From NCBI GenBank assembly GCA_964550935.1, contig CAZKBB010000015.1, positions 1 to 49,912 of the forward strand: a DNA stretch of 49,912 bases, given 5' to 3'. Origin of the DNA: JBCBSP01 sp964550935 (lineage in GTDB: Bacteria; Pseudomonadota; Alphaproteobacteria; Caulobacterales; Maricaulaceae). The notes under the pieces are model-generated. The model saw nothing but the letters and a program-made list of their open reading frames with translations. It was not told the DNA's origin and ran no database searches. Within the stretch, counting starts at the first letter, position 1. Each line of letters opens with the position of its first letter. This document shows positions 24,765 to 33,025 of this stretch, piece by piece. Made by a program: the position numbers and the translations under genes.

Positions 24765-27700
24765 ATGAAACGACTGCTCACCACCGCCGCGGCCGGGGCG
24801 CTTCTGACCGGGCTCGCCGCCGCGGGCGCGAGCGCTCAGACCGAGCTGCTGCGCTATCCCGACATCCACGGCGATCAGGTCGTGTTCGTCTATGGCGGCG
24901 ATCTCTGGCTCGCCTCCGATCAGGGCGGCGCGGCGCGCCGGCTGACCTCTCATCCGGGGCTTGAGCTTTTCCCGAAATTCTCCCCCGACGGCTCCATGAT
25001 CGCCTTCACCGGCCAGTATGGGGGGGACGAGCAGGTCTATGTGATCCCGGTCTCCGGGGGCGAGCCGACCCAGCTGACCTGGTATCCCGCCTCCGGCCCG
25101 CTGCCGGCGCGCTGGGGCTATGACAACCAGGTCTACGGCTGGACACCGGACGGCGAGGGCGTGCTGCACCGTTCGCTGCGCGACGGCTACTCGTTGACCG
25201 ACAGCCGGCTTTACGCCGCGCCGGTGGACGGCGGCCTGCCCGAGCCGCTGCCCATGCCCATCGCGGGCGCGGGCGCGATCTCGCCGGACGGCTCTGAAGT
25301 GCTCTACTCGCCGCTGTTCCGTGATTTCCGCACCTGGAAGCGCTATGAGGGCGGCTGGGCGCAGGACCTGCACACCTTCGATGTGGAGACCAACCAGTCC
25401 GCCAACATCACCGACCACGTGCGCACCGATCGCGACCCGATGTATGTGGGCGGTGAGATCTATTTCGCCTCCGACCGCGACGACTATCTGAACCTCTACC
25501 GCTATGACCGCGACAGCGGCGAGGCGGTCCAGGTCACCGAATACGACGGCCGGGACGTGCGCTGGCCCTCCACCGACGGCGAAGACCGCATCGTCTACGA
25601 GCTGCAGGGCGTGCTGCGCGTGCTCGACGTGAACAGCGGCGAGGACCGCGCCCTCACGATCGAGGTGGGCGACGACGCCGGCCTGACGCGCGAGCATCGC
25701 GTCGAAGTGGGCGGGCGCGTCAATGATTTCGGCCTGTCTCCGGCCGGCGAGCGCATGGTGGCGGACGCGCGCGGCGAGGTCTTCTCCGTGCCGGTCGAGG
25801 ACGGGGTCACCCGCAACCTCACCAACACGCCGGGCGCCCATGAGCGCGAGGTGGCCTGGAGCCCGGACGGGTCGGAGATCGCCTACATCTCCGACGAGAC
25901 CGGCGAGGAGGAGCTGTGGGTGCGCGACGCGGAAGGCGTGGAGCCGCCGCGCCAGCTCACGCGCAACTCCTCGATCCGCTATTACTCCCCGGTCTGGTCG
26001 CCGGACGGCGAGCGCATCGCGCTCGGCGGCGCCTACGGCCAGATCTGGGTGGTCGACGCCGAGAGCGGGCGCATGAGCGAGGCCGGCGACGACAAGGGCT
26101 TCGCCGTCCACGACTTCTCCTGGAGCCCGGACGGGCGCTGGCTCGCCTTCTCCTCAGCCGAAGCGAACGGATTCCGCTCGATCTTGATCCACGACACCGA
26201 GAGCGGCGACACGCGCCAGGTCACCAGCGAGCGCTTCTCCGAATACAATCCGGTTTTCTCAGCGGACGGTGCGCACCTGTTCTACCTGTCCGACCGCGAG
26301 TTCGCCCCGCAGATCGGCTCGTTCGAGTGGAACTACATGGTCGACCGGGAGACCGGGGTGTACGCGCTCGCCCTGACCGAGGACGCGCCCAACCCCTTCC
26401 TGCCGAAAAATGACGAGGCGTCCGATCCGGACGGCGAGGGCGGAAGCGAGGACGGCGAGGACGAGGGCGAGCTTTCCGTCGAAATCGAGTTCGACGGGCT
26501 CGCAGACCGGGTGATCCGCGCGCCGATCGATGCGGACAATTATGGCGGGCTTTCCGCAACCGGCTCGCACCTGCTCTACGTGCGCTCGGGCCCGTTTTAT
26601 TACGGTCGCCAGTCAGACATCCAGCCGAGCCTGCACGCCTTCGACCTGCAAAGCCGCGAGAGCGCCGAGCTGGCCTCGGGCGTTCAGGGCTATTCGCTAT
26701 CGGCGGACGGCTCGCACGTCCTGGTTCGAACCACGTCCGGCTTCCAGCGCTACAAGGTGCAGGACCAGCCACAGGAGCCGGCCTCGGTGGACACCTCCAA
26801 CATGGAGGCGGTGCGCGTGAAGGCCGCCGAATTCGAGCAAATCTTCGACGAGGTCTGGCGGCGCTTTCGCGACTATTTTTACGTGGAGACCATGCACGGC
26901 TATGACTGGGAAGCGATCCGCGAGCAGTATCGCCCGCTGGTCGACGATGTCGCGCACCGCTCAGACCTCAACTACGTGATCGGCGAGATGATCGCGGAGC
27001 TGAACGCCGGCCACGCCTACATCCAGGGCGGCGAGGAAGGCCTGCCCGACCGTCCCCAGGTCGCGCTTCTGGGCGCGCGCTTCGAGGTGGAGAACGGGCG
27101 CTACCGCATCGCTGAGATCATGGACGGCCACAACGCGGAGCCGAAATACCGCTCGCCTCTGGCCGAGGTCGGCGTGAACGTGTCCGAGGGCGATTACCTG
27201 CTCGCCATCAACGGGCGCCCGCTCAACGCGCAGACCAACCCGTTCAGCCTGCTCTCCGGCGCCGCCGACCAGCTCGTCGAGCTGCGCGTGGCGAGCCGGG
27301 CCGACGGGCGCGACGCGCGCACCGTCATCGTCGATCCGCTCTCCAGCGAGGATGACCTGATCTACCTGGCCTGGGTGGAGGAGAACCGGCGCAAGGTCGA
27401 GGAGGCGACCGATGGCCGCGTGGGCTATCTGCACATCCCCGACATGGGCGCGGACGGCGTCTATGAGTGGATCAAGAACTTCTACGGCCAGATGCGCAAG
27501 GAAGGCCTGGTCATCGACGTGCGCGGCAATGGCGGCGGCAACGTCTCCCAGATGATCATCAACCGGCTGACCCGAGAGCTTCTGTTCACCGGCTTTGCGC
27601 GCGGCATCGATGTGGCCGAGAGCTATCCCGACCAGATGTTCATCGGCCCGATGGCTGCGATCCTGGACGAGGATTCCGCCTCCGACGGGGACATCTTCCC

Positions 27701-28031
27701 GGCCGCCTTCCAGAAGGCCGGGCTCGGCCCGCTCATCGGCAAGCGTTCCTGGGGCGGGGTGATCGGCATCACCAGCCACGGCGCGCTGATGGACGGCGGT
27801 CTGGTCTTCGTGCCCCAGTTCGGCTTCGCCGACGAGAACGGCGAATGGACGATCGAGGGCTACGGCGTCGATCCGGACATCGAGGTGGAGAACCCGCCCT
27901 CGGCCGTCATCGAGGGCCGCGATCCCCAGCTGGAGCGCGCCATCCAGGAGGTCTTGAACCAAATGGAGACCCAGCGCACCCAGCTGCCCGAACGCGCCGA
28001 TCCGCCGGTGCGCACGCCGGATCAGGACTGA
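24765..28031 (+). CDS. Tricorn-type protease (S41 family), exported
   Basis: A 1088-residue protein close in length to archaeal tricorn. A signal peptide (1-25, ending AGASA-Q) is followed by six- and seven-bladed beta-propeller regions (about 30-680) with repeated FSPDGS and WSPDGE motifs, a helical C1 region (about 700-780), a PDZ domain (about 780-860) and a C-terminal S41 catalytic domain. Candidate catalytic residues match the tricorn order: His in LNAGHAY, Ser-Asp in EDSASDGD, and Glu in IEGYGVDPDIEVE. It probably degrades oligopeptides in the periplasm. An acidic linker (DGEGGSEDGEDEGE) near residue 555 breaks the second propeller. Monocistronic. Confidence 0.93.
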   Translation: MKRLLTTAAAGALLTGLAAAGASAQTELLRYPDIHGDQVVFVYGGDLWLASDQGGAARRLTSHPGLELFPKFSPDGSMIAFTGQYGGDEQVYVIPVSGGEPTQLTWYPASGPLPARWGYDNQVYGWTPDGEGVLHRSLRDGYSLTDSRLYAAPVDGGLPEPLPMPIAGAGAISPDGSEVLYSPLFRDFRTWKRYEGGWAQDLHTFDVETNQSANITDHVRTDRDPMYVGGEIYFASDRDDYLNLYRYDRDSGEAVQVTEYDGRDVRWPSTDGEDRIVYELQGVLRVLDVNSGEDRALTIEVGDDAGLTREHRVEVGGRVNDFGLSPAGERMVADARGEVFSVPVEDGVTRNLTNTPGAHEREVAWSPDGSEIAYISDETGEEELWVRDAEGVEPPRQLTRNSSIRYYSPVWSPDGERIALGGAYGQIWVVDAESGRMSEAGDDKGFAVHDFSWSPDGRWLAFSSAEANGFRSILIHDTESGDTRQVTSERFSEYNPVFSADGAHLFYLSDREFAPQIGSFEWNYMVDRETGVYALALTEDAPNPFLPKNDEASDPDGEGGSEDGEDEGELSVEIEFDGLADRVIRAPIDADNYGGLSATGSHLLYVRSGPFYYGRQSDIQPSLHAFDLQSRESAELASGVQGYSLSADGSHVLVRTTSGFQRYKVQDQPQEPASVDTSNMEAVRVKAAEFEQIFDEVWRRFRDYFYVETMHGYDWEAIREQYRPLVDDVAHRSDLNYVIGEMIAELNAGHAYIQGGEEGLPDRPQVALLGARFEVENGRYRIAEIMDGHNAEPKYRSPLAEVGVNVSEGDYLLAINGRPLNAQTNPFSLLSGAADQLVELRVASRADGRDARTVIVDPLSSEDDLIYLAWVEENRRKVEEATDGRVGYLHIPDMGADGVYEWIKNFYGQMRKEGLVIDVRGNGGGNVSQMIINRLTRELLFTGFARGIDVAESYPDQMFIGPMAAILDEDSASDGDIFPAAFQKAGLGPLIGKRSWGGVIGITSHGALMDGGLVFVPQFGFADENGEWTIEGYGVDPDIEVENPPSAVIEGRDPQLERAIQEVLNQMETQRTQLPERADPPVRTPDQD

Positions 28032-28040
28032 GCGGCATCG

Positions 28041-28066
28041 GCCCGTCTTCCCCCGGGAAGACGGGC
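28041..28066 (+). terminator. Hairpin terminator after the tricorn-type gene
   Basis: A perfect 11-base stem, GCCCGTCTTCC with GGAAGACGGGC around CCCG, begins 10 bases after the stop. It has no T run, so it is either a G/C-strong intrinsic terminator variant or an mRNA 3' stabiliser. Confidence 0.65.
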
Positions 28067-28091
28067 CGTCAAGGGGGGCGCGCACCCACGC

Positions 28092-28187
28092 CGAGGTCCC
28101 GGATCGGCGCTTGCGCATCGTCCGGGAACTCATGTGTGGGCGGACGCTGAACTCCCGGACGCGGCGCAGCCGCGATCCGGGACCTCG
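28092..28187. repeat. Intergenic palindromic repeat, family 2 (best full copy)
   Basis: A 96-base inverted repeat starting CGAGGTCCCGGATCG and ending CGATCCGGGACCTCG. Each arm holds its own small hairpin: GCGCTTGCGC on the left and GCGGCGCAGCCGC on the right. Related copies are at 11332-11370 (half) and 16605-16695. It lies between the ends of the convergent tricorn-type and gcdH genes. Confidence 0.8.
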
Positions 28188-28201
28188 GGGCTGAAGGGCG
28201 C

Positions 28202-29401
28202 CTAAGTGAACGCCTGAATCCCCGTCTGGGCGCGGCCGAGGATGAGAGCGTGCACGTCGTGCGTGCCCTCATAGGTGTTGACCGTCTCCAGATTAATCGC
28301 GTGGCGGAGCACGTGGTATTCCTCAGCGATGCCGTTGCCGCCGTGGATGTCGCGCGCCTCGCGGGCGATCTCCAGCGCCTTGCCGCAGTTATTGCGCTTC
28401 ATCATTGAGATCGCCTCGGGCACGAAGGCGCCGTCGTCGAGCAGGCGGCCGATCCGCAACGCGCCCTGATAGCCGAGCGCGATGTCGGTCTGCATGTCGG
28501 CGAGCTTCTTCTGAACGAGCTGGGTGCCCGCGATCGGCTTGCCGAACACCTCGCGCTCCATGGCGTAGTCGCGCGCCGCGCGCCAGCAGAACTCCGCCGC
28601 GCCCATGGAGCCCCAGGCGATGCCGTAGCGCGCCTTGTTCAGGCAGGAGAACGGCCCGCGCAGACCTTTCACCTTGGGCAGAAGCGCGTCCTCGCCGACC
28701 TCCACGTCGGTTAGCGAGATCGATCCGGTGATCGAGGCGCGAAGGCTCATCTTGCCCTCGATCTTCGGCCCGTCGAAGCCGGGCAGGCTCGCATCCACCA
28801 CGAAGCCGCGGATCTCGCCGTCGAGCTTGGCCCACACGATCGCCACATCGGCGATGGGCGAGTTTGTGATCCACATCTTCGCCCCGTTAAGGACGTAGCC
28901 CGCATCGGTTTTCTTAGCGGTGGTGCGCATCGCGCCCGGGTCCGACCCGCCGTCAGGCTCGGTCAGGCCGAAACAGCCCACCGCCTCGCCCGAGGCGAGC
29001 TTGGGCAGCCAGCGCTCCTTCTGGGCGTCGGACCCGAACGCCTCGATCGGGTACATCACCAGCGAGGACTGAACGCTCATCGCGGAGCGGTAGCCGGAAT
29101 CGACCGCCTCCACCTCGCGCGCGATCAGGCCGTAGGCGACATGGCTGAGCCCTGAGCCGCCGTATTGTTCGGCCACCATCGCGCCGAGAAGCCCGAGCTC
29201 GCCCATCTCGGTCATGATGGCCCGGTCGAAGCGCTCCTCGCGCCAGGCCTCAACAACGCGCGGGAGCAGCTTGTCGCGCGCATAGCCGCGCGCAGTCTCC
29301 GCGATCATGCGCTCTTCTTCCGACAGTTGCCGGTTCAGATGAAGCGGGTCCTCCCAGTCGAAGGCGATCTGGGGGTCGTTCGCGGCGTCGAGCGCGGCCA
29401 T
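28202..29401 (-). CDS. gcdH: Glutaryl-CoA dehydrogenase
   Basis: A 399-residue acyl-CoA dehydrogenase of the glutaryl-CoA dehydrogenase group, which oxidises and decarboxylates glutaryl-CoA to crotonyl-CoA in lysine and tryptophan breakdown. FAD-fold blocks: VGCFGLTEPDGGSDPGAM, KMWITNSPIADV and REARDIHGGNG. The C-terminal NTYEGTHDVHALILGRAQTG carries the catalytic Glu and is characteristic of GcdH rather than short-chain dehydrogenases, as is SGYRSAMSVQSSLVM. It is a single-gene unit on the minus strand. It might also receive a glutaryl-type product from the nearby CoA-transferase island, but no direct link is visible. Confidence 0.93.
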   Translation of the reverse strand: MAALDAANDPQIAFDWEDPLHLNRQLSEEERMIAETARGYARDKLLPRVVEAWREERFDRAIMTEMGELGLLGAMVAEQYGGSGLSHVAYGLIAREVEAVDSGYRSAMSVQSSLVMYPIEAFGSDAQKERWLPKLASGEAVGCFGLTEPDGGSDPGAMRTTAKKTDAGYVLNGAKMWITNSPIADVAIVWAKLDGEIRGFVVDASLPGFDGPKIEGKMSLRASITGSISLTDVEVGEDALLPKVKGLRGPFSCLNKARYGIAWGSMGAAEFCWRAARDYAMEREVFGKPIAGTQLVQKKLADMQTDIALGYQGALRIGRLLDDGAFVPEAISMMKRNNCGKALEIAREARDIHGGNGIAEEYHVLRHAINLETVNTYEGTHDVHALILGRAQTGIQAFT

Positions 29402-29603
29402 GGCGTGTCCTTCCTGTGCCGGCGGGCGTTAGCGCCGGTGTACGCGAGGCGGAGCTAGCCCGGCAAGGCGGCGGTTGAAGCCGCGGCGGTATGCGGCGCC
29501 GCGTCGCGCCGGGTGCGGTTCGACTTTACCGCGCGAAATTTATGGTTAACAATTTCCTATCCGGCGCCCCTCAATACGCCGCGCTCCCCTCGGCGCGACG
29601 TGC

Positions 29604-29813
29604 GACGGACGGGGGACGGACGTGATCGCGCGCCCGCACGCGGCCGTCCCCCAGGCGCNNNNNNNNNNNNNNNNNNNNNNNNNNNNNNNNNNNNNNNNNN
29701 NNNNNNNNNNNNNNNNNNNNNNNNNNNNNNNNNNNNNNNNNNNNNNNNNNNNNNNNNNGACGGACGGGGGACGGACGTGATCGCGCGCCCGCACGCGGCC
29801 GTCCCCCAGGCGC
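29604..29813. other. Assembly gap (100 N) flanked by identical 55-base copies, with hairpin
   Basis: Bases 29604-29658 and 29759-29813 are identical over 55 bases around 100 N (29659-29758), so the gap is probably an unmerged contig overlap. Each copy can fold: GGGGGACGG (29611-29619) pairs with CCGTCCCCC (29644-29652), which may have stalled the assembler and could terminate the minus-strand nitrilase operon that ends at 29831. The rest of 29402-29830 holds the gcdH promoter region; I see no gene in it. Confidence 0.82.
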
Positions 29814-29830
29814 CGGGTCCGGGGCGGCCT

Positions 29831-30961
29831 TCACTCCTGAAAAACGCCGCGTTCGCGCATGCCCTCGATGACGGCGCGCTGGCGCGCCAGCGCCTCCTCT
29901 TGAGACAGCATCGCGCGACCGGCCATGGCGTTGGGTTCAGCCGAGCCGCCCGCCTCGTAGCCTGGTTCGAACGCCTCGGTCGGCAAGCGGGTGAGCACAT
30001 TGGCCATGCCGGTGCGCGCCCGCGTCGCGCGCAACGCGGGCGGGTCGATCACGGCGTTGGCGTTGAGGCTCTCCCCGCTTTCGGCCTCGGCGAGCACCTT
30101 GCCGTTCCAGTCCACGATCTTGCTCATCGCGTCGGTGGAGGCCGCCGGCACCGGCGTTCCTATGATCTCAGCGGAGTTCGCCGAGACCACATAGGCCATG
30201 GACTCGATCGCGCGGGCGCGTTTGGCGATGTCCTTCACGGTGAGGGCCGGGCTGCCGACTTCGGAAGTGGGATGGAGCAGGATCTCAGCGCCCTTAAGCG
30301 CATGCATGCGCGCGATCTCGGGATAGAGGATCTCCTCCGACGCGATCGTGCCCAGAACCCCGATCTCTGTGTCGGCCACCGGGAACACGGCGTCATAGCC
30401 GTAGGCGTCCAGATAGGCGTCCCACACATCGTAAGGCGTCGGGGTATAGAGCGAGATCATGCGGCGATAGCGCAGCACCGTCTCGCCTGAGGGCGCGATG
30501 ACGAAATTGGCCTGGAAATAAAGCTCGGGAAAATTCGCATCGTTTTCGTAGAGATTACCCGCGAGGAACACGCCGAAGCGCTCCGCGATCGCGGCGAGGG
30601 CCTCATACTCCGGCCCGTCGATGTCGATGGAGGCCTTCGCCTTCCACTCCTGGCGGCTTTCGCGCAAGGCAAAGCCCGTCAGGAAGTATTCCGGCAGGCA
30701 GACGAGCTTCAGCTCGGTCCCATTAAAGGTGCGGAGGAAGGCCTTCGTGGTGGCGATCTGCCGGCCGATGCGTGCGATGGAGGCGGCCATGCGCTCGCGC
30801 GCGGCCTCCACCGTGGCGTCCTGGTTGACCGCGTCGCACACGACCTGAAGCGCGCAGGCCGAGTAGCGCGGATCGGTTTCAGCGCCGCGCGCCGCGCCGG
30901 GCAGGGCCGAGGACGCGGCGAGCGCGCCAGCGCCGGTGAGGATCTCACGCCGTGTCGACAT
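29831..30961 (-). CDS. Nitrilase-fold protein, exported, with Ser in place of catalytic Cys
   Basis: A 376-residue carbon-nitrogen-hydrolase-fold protein with a Tat-like N-terminus (TRREILTGAGALAASSALPG, cleavage after about 26). The catalytic Glu is present (E91 in CLPEY). The lysine position of the usual YRK motif reads YRR (R167), and the position of the nucleophile, fixed by the following YPEIAR block, is S208 in TIASEEILYPE. This makes the normal Glu-Lys-Cys triad Glu-Arg-Ser. It is closely related to the protein at 46189-47259, with the same substitutions. It is the last gene of the long minus-strand operon starting near 37.6 kb. It may be a binding protein or use altered chemistry. Confidence 0.88.
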   Translation of the reverse strand: MSTRREILTGAGALAASSALPGAARGAETDPRYSACALQVVCDAVNQDATVEAARERMAASIARIGRQIATTKAFLRTFNGTELKLVCLPEYFLTGFALRESRQEWKAKASIDIDGPEYEALAAIAERFGVFLAGNLYENDANFPELYFQANFVIAPSGETVLRYRRMISLYTPTPYDVWDAYLDAYGYDAVFPVADTEIGVLGTIASEEILYPEIARMHALKGAEILLHPTSEVGSPALTVKDIAKRARAIESMAYVVSANSAEIIGTPVPAASTDAMSKIVDWNGKVLAEAESGESLNANAVIDPPALRATRARTGMANVLTRLPTEAFEPGYEAGGSAEPNAMAGRAMLSQEEALARQRAVIEGMRERGVFQE

Positions 30962-30991
30962 GGCCGAACTCCTTCAATTCCATCGCGGTCA

Positions 30992-31903
30992 TCATTCGAA
31001 CATCTCTGCAACCCGGCTCACCCCGGCGCTGACGATCTCGCCGTCGCCGCCGAGCGTGGAGAGCATCTCCTCCAGAGCGGCGATCCGGAAAGGCTGGCCG
31101 GCGATGAAGGGGGTGAGCGTGAAGCCGAGGACCTGCGCGCCATAACGCGCACGCTCGCTCTTCAGGAAGGCCGCGGCCTCCAGGATCTGATCGCGCCAGA
31201 CCGCCTCGTCCTGCTTGCGCTCGAACAACAGCTTGAAATCGTCGAGCTCGTTGTGGATCGGCACGGCGTGGAGCGGGCCGTTGGCCGTGCGCATCGCGAC
31301 GGGGACCTGATCGGTCTCCCAGTCCAGCACGGCGGTGAAGCCGAACTCGGTCAGAAGGTCGGGCGTCGCGAAGCTCTCCTGGCGCGCCGGGCTCATCCAG
31401 GCGGTCGGCGTCAGCCCCGCCGCCTCGAAGGCCGAGCGCGTCCGCTCCACCATGGCGCGCTCCTCGGCTTGCGTGAGGCCGGAGTGATGGATCGCATCGC
31501 CGTGAAGCCCCGCCGCGGCGATCTCGTGACCGTCCTCGGCGATCGCCTCGATCAGCGGGCGGGCCCGGGTGAGGAGCGCCGCGCTGACCGGAAACGTCGC
31601 GGTCACGCCGGCGGCTTTCAGCGCCTTCAGAATGCGGAACACGCCCACACGGTTTCCATAGTCGCGCGTGGTGAAGTGGCGCAGGTCCGGATAGGGCGTG
31701 ACCATGCCGGCGGGGTGGTTGAACGGGTCTTTCGCCGGGTCGATCGGGTGAAACTCGCAGGGAACCACCACCGCGAGCGCGAGCTTTCCGCCGCCGGGCA
31801 GGCTCGCCTTCGCGCGGTTCTTGGACAGTCGCCAGTCATGGCGGTCCATGTCCTGGCCGTAGCCGCGCTTTGGGTACTCAAGATAACTCGGATCGAGGCT
31901 CAT
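30992..31903 (-). CDS. Polysaccharide-deacetylase-fold hydrolase (PuuE/cyclic imidase-like), copy 1
   Basis: A 303-residue NodB-fold protein. It lacks the TFDDG and HxxxH metal motifs of true sugar deacetylases. Instead it has VVPCEFHPID near 45 and the block RDYGNRVGVFRILKALK near 80, shared with the gene at 33026-33976, as in PuuE allantoinases and cyclic imide hydrolases. The likely reaction is ring opening of a cyclic amide or imide. I chose ATG 31903, which overlaps the stop of the upstream small gene (ATGA) and has GGAG upstream, over the longer frame from 31936. Confidence 0.83.
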   Translation of the reverse strand: MSLDPSYLEYPKRGYGQDMDRHDWRLSKNRAKASLPGGGKLALAVVVPCEFHPIDPAKDPFNHPAGMVTPYPDLRHFTTRDYGNRVGVFRILKALKAAGVTATFPVSAALLTRARPLIEAIAEDGHEIAAAGLHGDAIHHSGLTQAEERAMVERTRSAFEAAGLTPTAWMSPARQESFATPDLLTEFGFTAVLDWETDQVPVAMRTANGPLHAVPIHNELDDFKLLFERKQDEAVWRDQILEAAAFLKSERARYGAQVLGFTLTPFIAGQPFRIAALEEMLSTLGGDGEIVSAGVSRVAEMFE

Positions 31904-32283
31904 CGGGGGGTCTCCTCGCGGCGTTCGGCGGTCCACAGCATCAGGAAGTCCCGGCCCACCGACAGCGTCTGGCCTGCGATGACGCCGGAGGCGGTGAGCC
32001 GGCCGGAATGGATATACGCGCCGGACCCGTCCTCGGTGGTCGCGGTGAAGGCGACGGCGCCGCCGCGTGCGGCCGCGCGCGCCTCAATGAAGGACGAGCC
32101 GTAGAATCCTCCCAAGAGCGCGCCGTCTTCGGCGGGCTCGATCACCATGGCGGTCTTGCTCGGCGGCGCCTCGGCGCTGAAGTGGAGCGCCACGTCCCAG
32201 GTCCCGGCCAGATCCGCCCCGGACAGATCGGCCGCGCCGGACTGGAGCGCGAGCGCGGCAAGCACTGAGAGGGCGGCGTTCAT
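31900..32283 (-). CDS. Small exported protein of unknown function
   Basis: A 127-residue protein with a short signal peptide (MNAALSVLAALALQSGAA) and a beta-rich body: LAGTWDVALHFSAE, GALLGGFYGSSFIEARAA and TASGVIAGQTLSVGRDFLMLWTAE. The GTWD..L...G..L.G pattern is that of a small periplasmic beta-barrel or lipocalin-like protein, but I do not recognise a family. It overlaps the following deacetylase-fold gene by 4 bases and lies 16 bases after vapC, so the toxin gene is read into this operon. Confidence 0.7.
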   Translation of the reverse strand: MNAALSVLAALALQSGAADLSGADLAGTWDVALHFSAEAPPSKTAMVIEPAEDGALLGGFYGSSFIEARAAARGGAVAFTATTEDGSGAYIHSGRLTASGVIAGQTLSVGRDFLMLWTAERREETPR

Positions 32284-32299
32284 CGGGGCTGTCTCCGGT

Positions 32300-32695
32300 C
32301 TAGACGGCGACCACCAGACGCCGCCCGGCGAGGCTTCGGTCGCGCGAGAACAGCCGCGCGCCCTCCGCCTCGGCCTGAACAAGAAGCATCTCGTCGAACG
32401 GATCGGAATGAGGCAGCGGCGGGTCGAGCCGTCCGCAGGCGTGCTCGGGTCGGAAATCGAGCAGCGGAACGCCGAGCTCCTGAAGCATGGCGCGCACCAT
32501 GTCTGGCGCCGCGGGCCCCTTTCGCGCGCCCGAAGCGCGCCGCGCGTTCCACTTCAACCGGATCTCCCACAACGACAACGCACTGACGCGCAGCGCCGAA
32601 CGGCGTCGCGCAAGAAACCAAGCTTCGCCGCGCGAAAGACGGACCGGCGCACCGGCCAGCGCGTAGACATAATGGGTGTCGAGAACGAGCTTCAC
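32300..32695 (-). CDS. VapC-type PIN-domain toxin
   Basis: A 131-residue PIN-domain ribonuclease of a type II toxin-antitoxin pair. The acidic metal-binding set is complete: D6 in LDTH, E44 in LWEI, D98 and D101 in HSDPFDEML, and D119 in FSRDRSL. It lies 17 bases after its antitoxin gene. The pair is placed inside a catabolic operon, between the two deacetylase-fold genes, with no sign of its own mobility. Confidence 0.9.
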   Translation of the reverse strand: MKLVLDTHYVYALAGAPVRLSRGEAWFLARRRSALRVSALSLWEIRLKWNARRASGARKGPAAPDMVRAMLQELGVPLLDFRPEHACGRLDPPLPHSDPFDEMLLVQAEAEGARLFSRDRSLAGRRLVVAV

Positions 32696-32712
32696 CGCGC
32701 GCCGGCGTCGTC

Positions 32713-32985
32713 TTAGTCCGGCCGATCAAGCCCCAAGACTGAGCGGCTGAAGGCCGGATCATCGAAGGCCTCGGTCCACTCGGGCCAATCGCCGGACGTC
32801 GCGCCGAGCCGCTGTTTCGCAGCAGCGATGTCCTCAAACAGATCCGCCTCACGACCTTCGTCCGCGGCAAGGCCGAACAGCGCTTCGCGCGCCAGGGCTT
32901 CGACGGACTTGCCCTCTTGCCGGGCGCGGCGGCGCAGCGCGTCATGGACGTGGTCCGGCAGGTTTCGGATCGTGATCGCGGACAC
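32713..32985 (-). CDS. FitA/VapB-type ribbon-helix-helix antitoxin
   Basis: A 90-residue antitoxin starting at GTG 32985 (complement), 7 bases after GGAGG. The N-terminal ribbon-helix-helix reads AITIRNLPDHVHDALRRRA and EGKSVEALAREAL; the acidic C-terminal tail would bind the PIN toxin. The frame is open upstream to 33099, but that extension overlaps the end of the deacetylase-fold gene and has no homology to the family. It probably also represses the local promoter, which would give this operon an internal control point. Confidence 0.88.
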   Translation of the reverse strand: MSAITIRNLPDHVHDALRRRARQEGKSVEALAREALFGLAADEGREADLFEDIAAAKQRLGATSGDWPEWTEAFDDPAFSRSVLGLDRPD

Positions 32986-33025
32986 GGGCTCGCCTCCGAA
33001 GCGAAAATGATAGCACACGACGAGA

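Noticed and set aside
24555..26111. 518-codon open frame on the minus strand
   Set aside because: Antisense to the tricorn-type gene propellers; composition is a mirror of the coding strand and no family pattern is visible.
29513..30490. Plus-strand open frame of 325 codons through the N block
   Set aside because: Shadow of the minus-strand nitrilase-fold gene, extended artificially by N.
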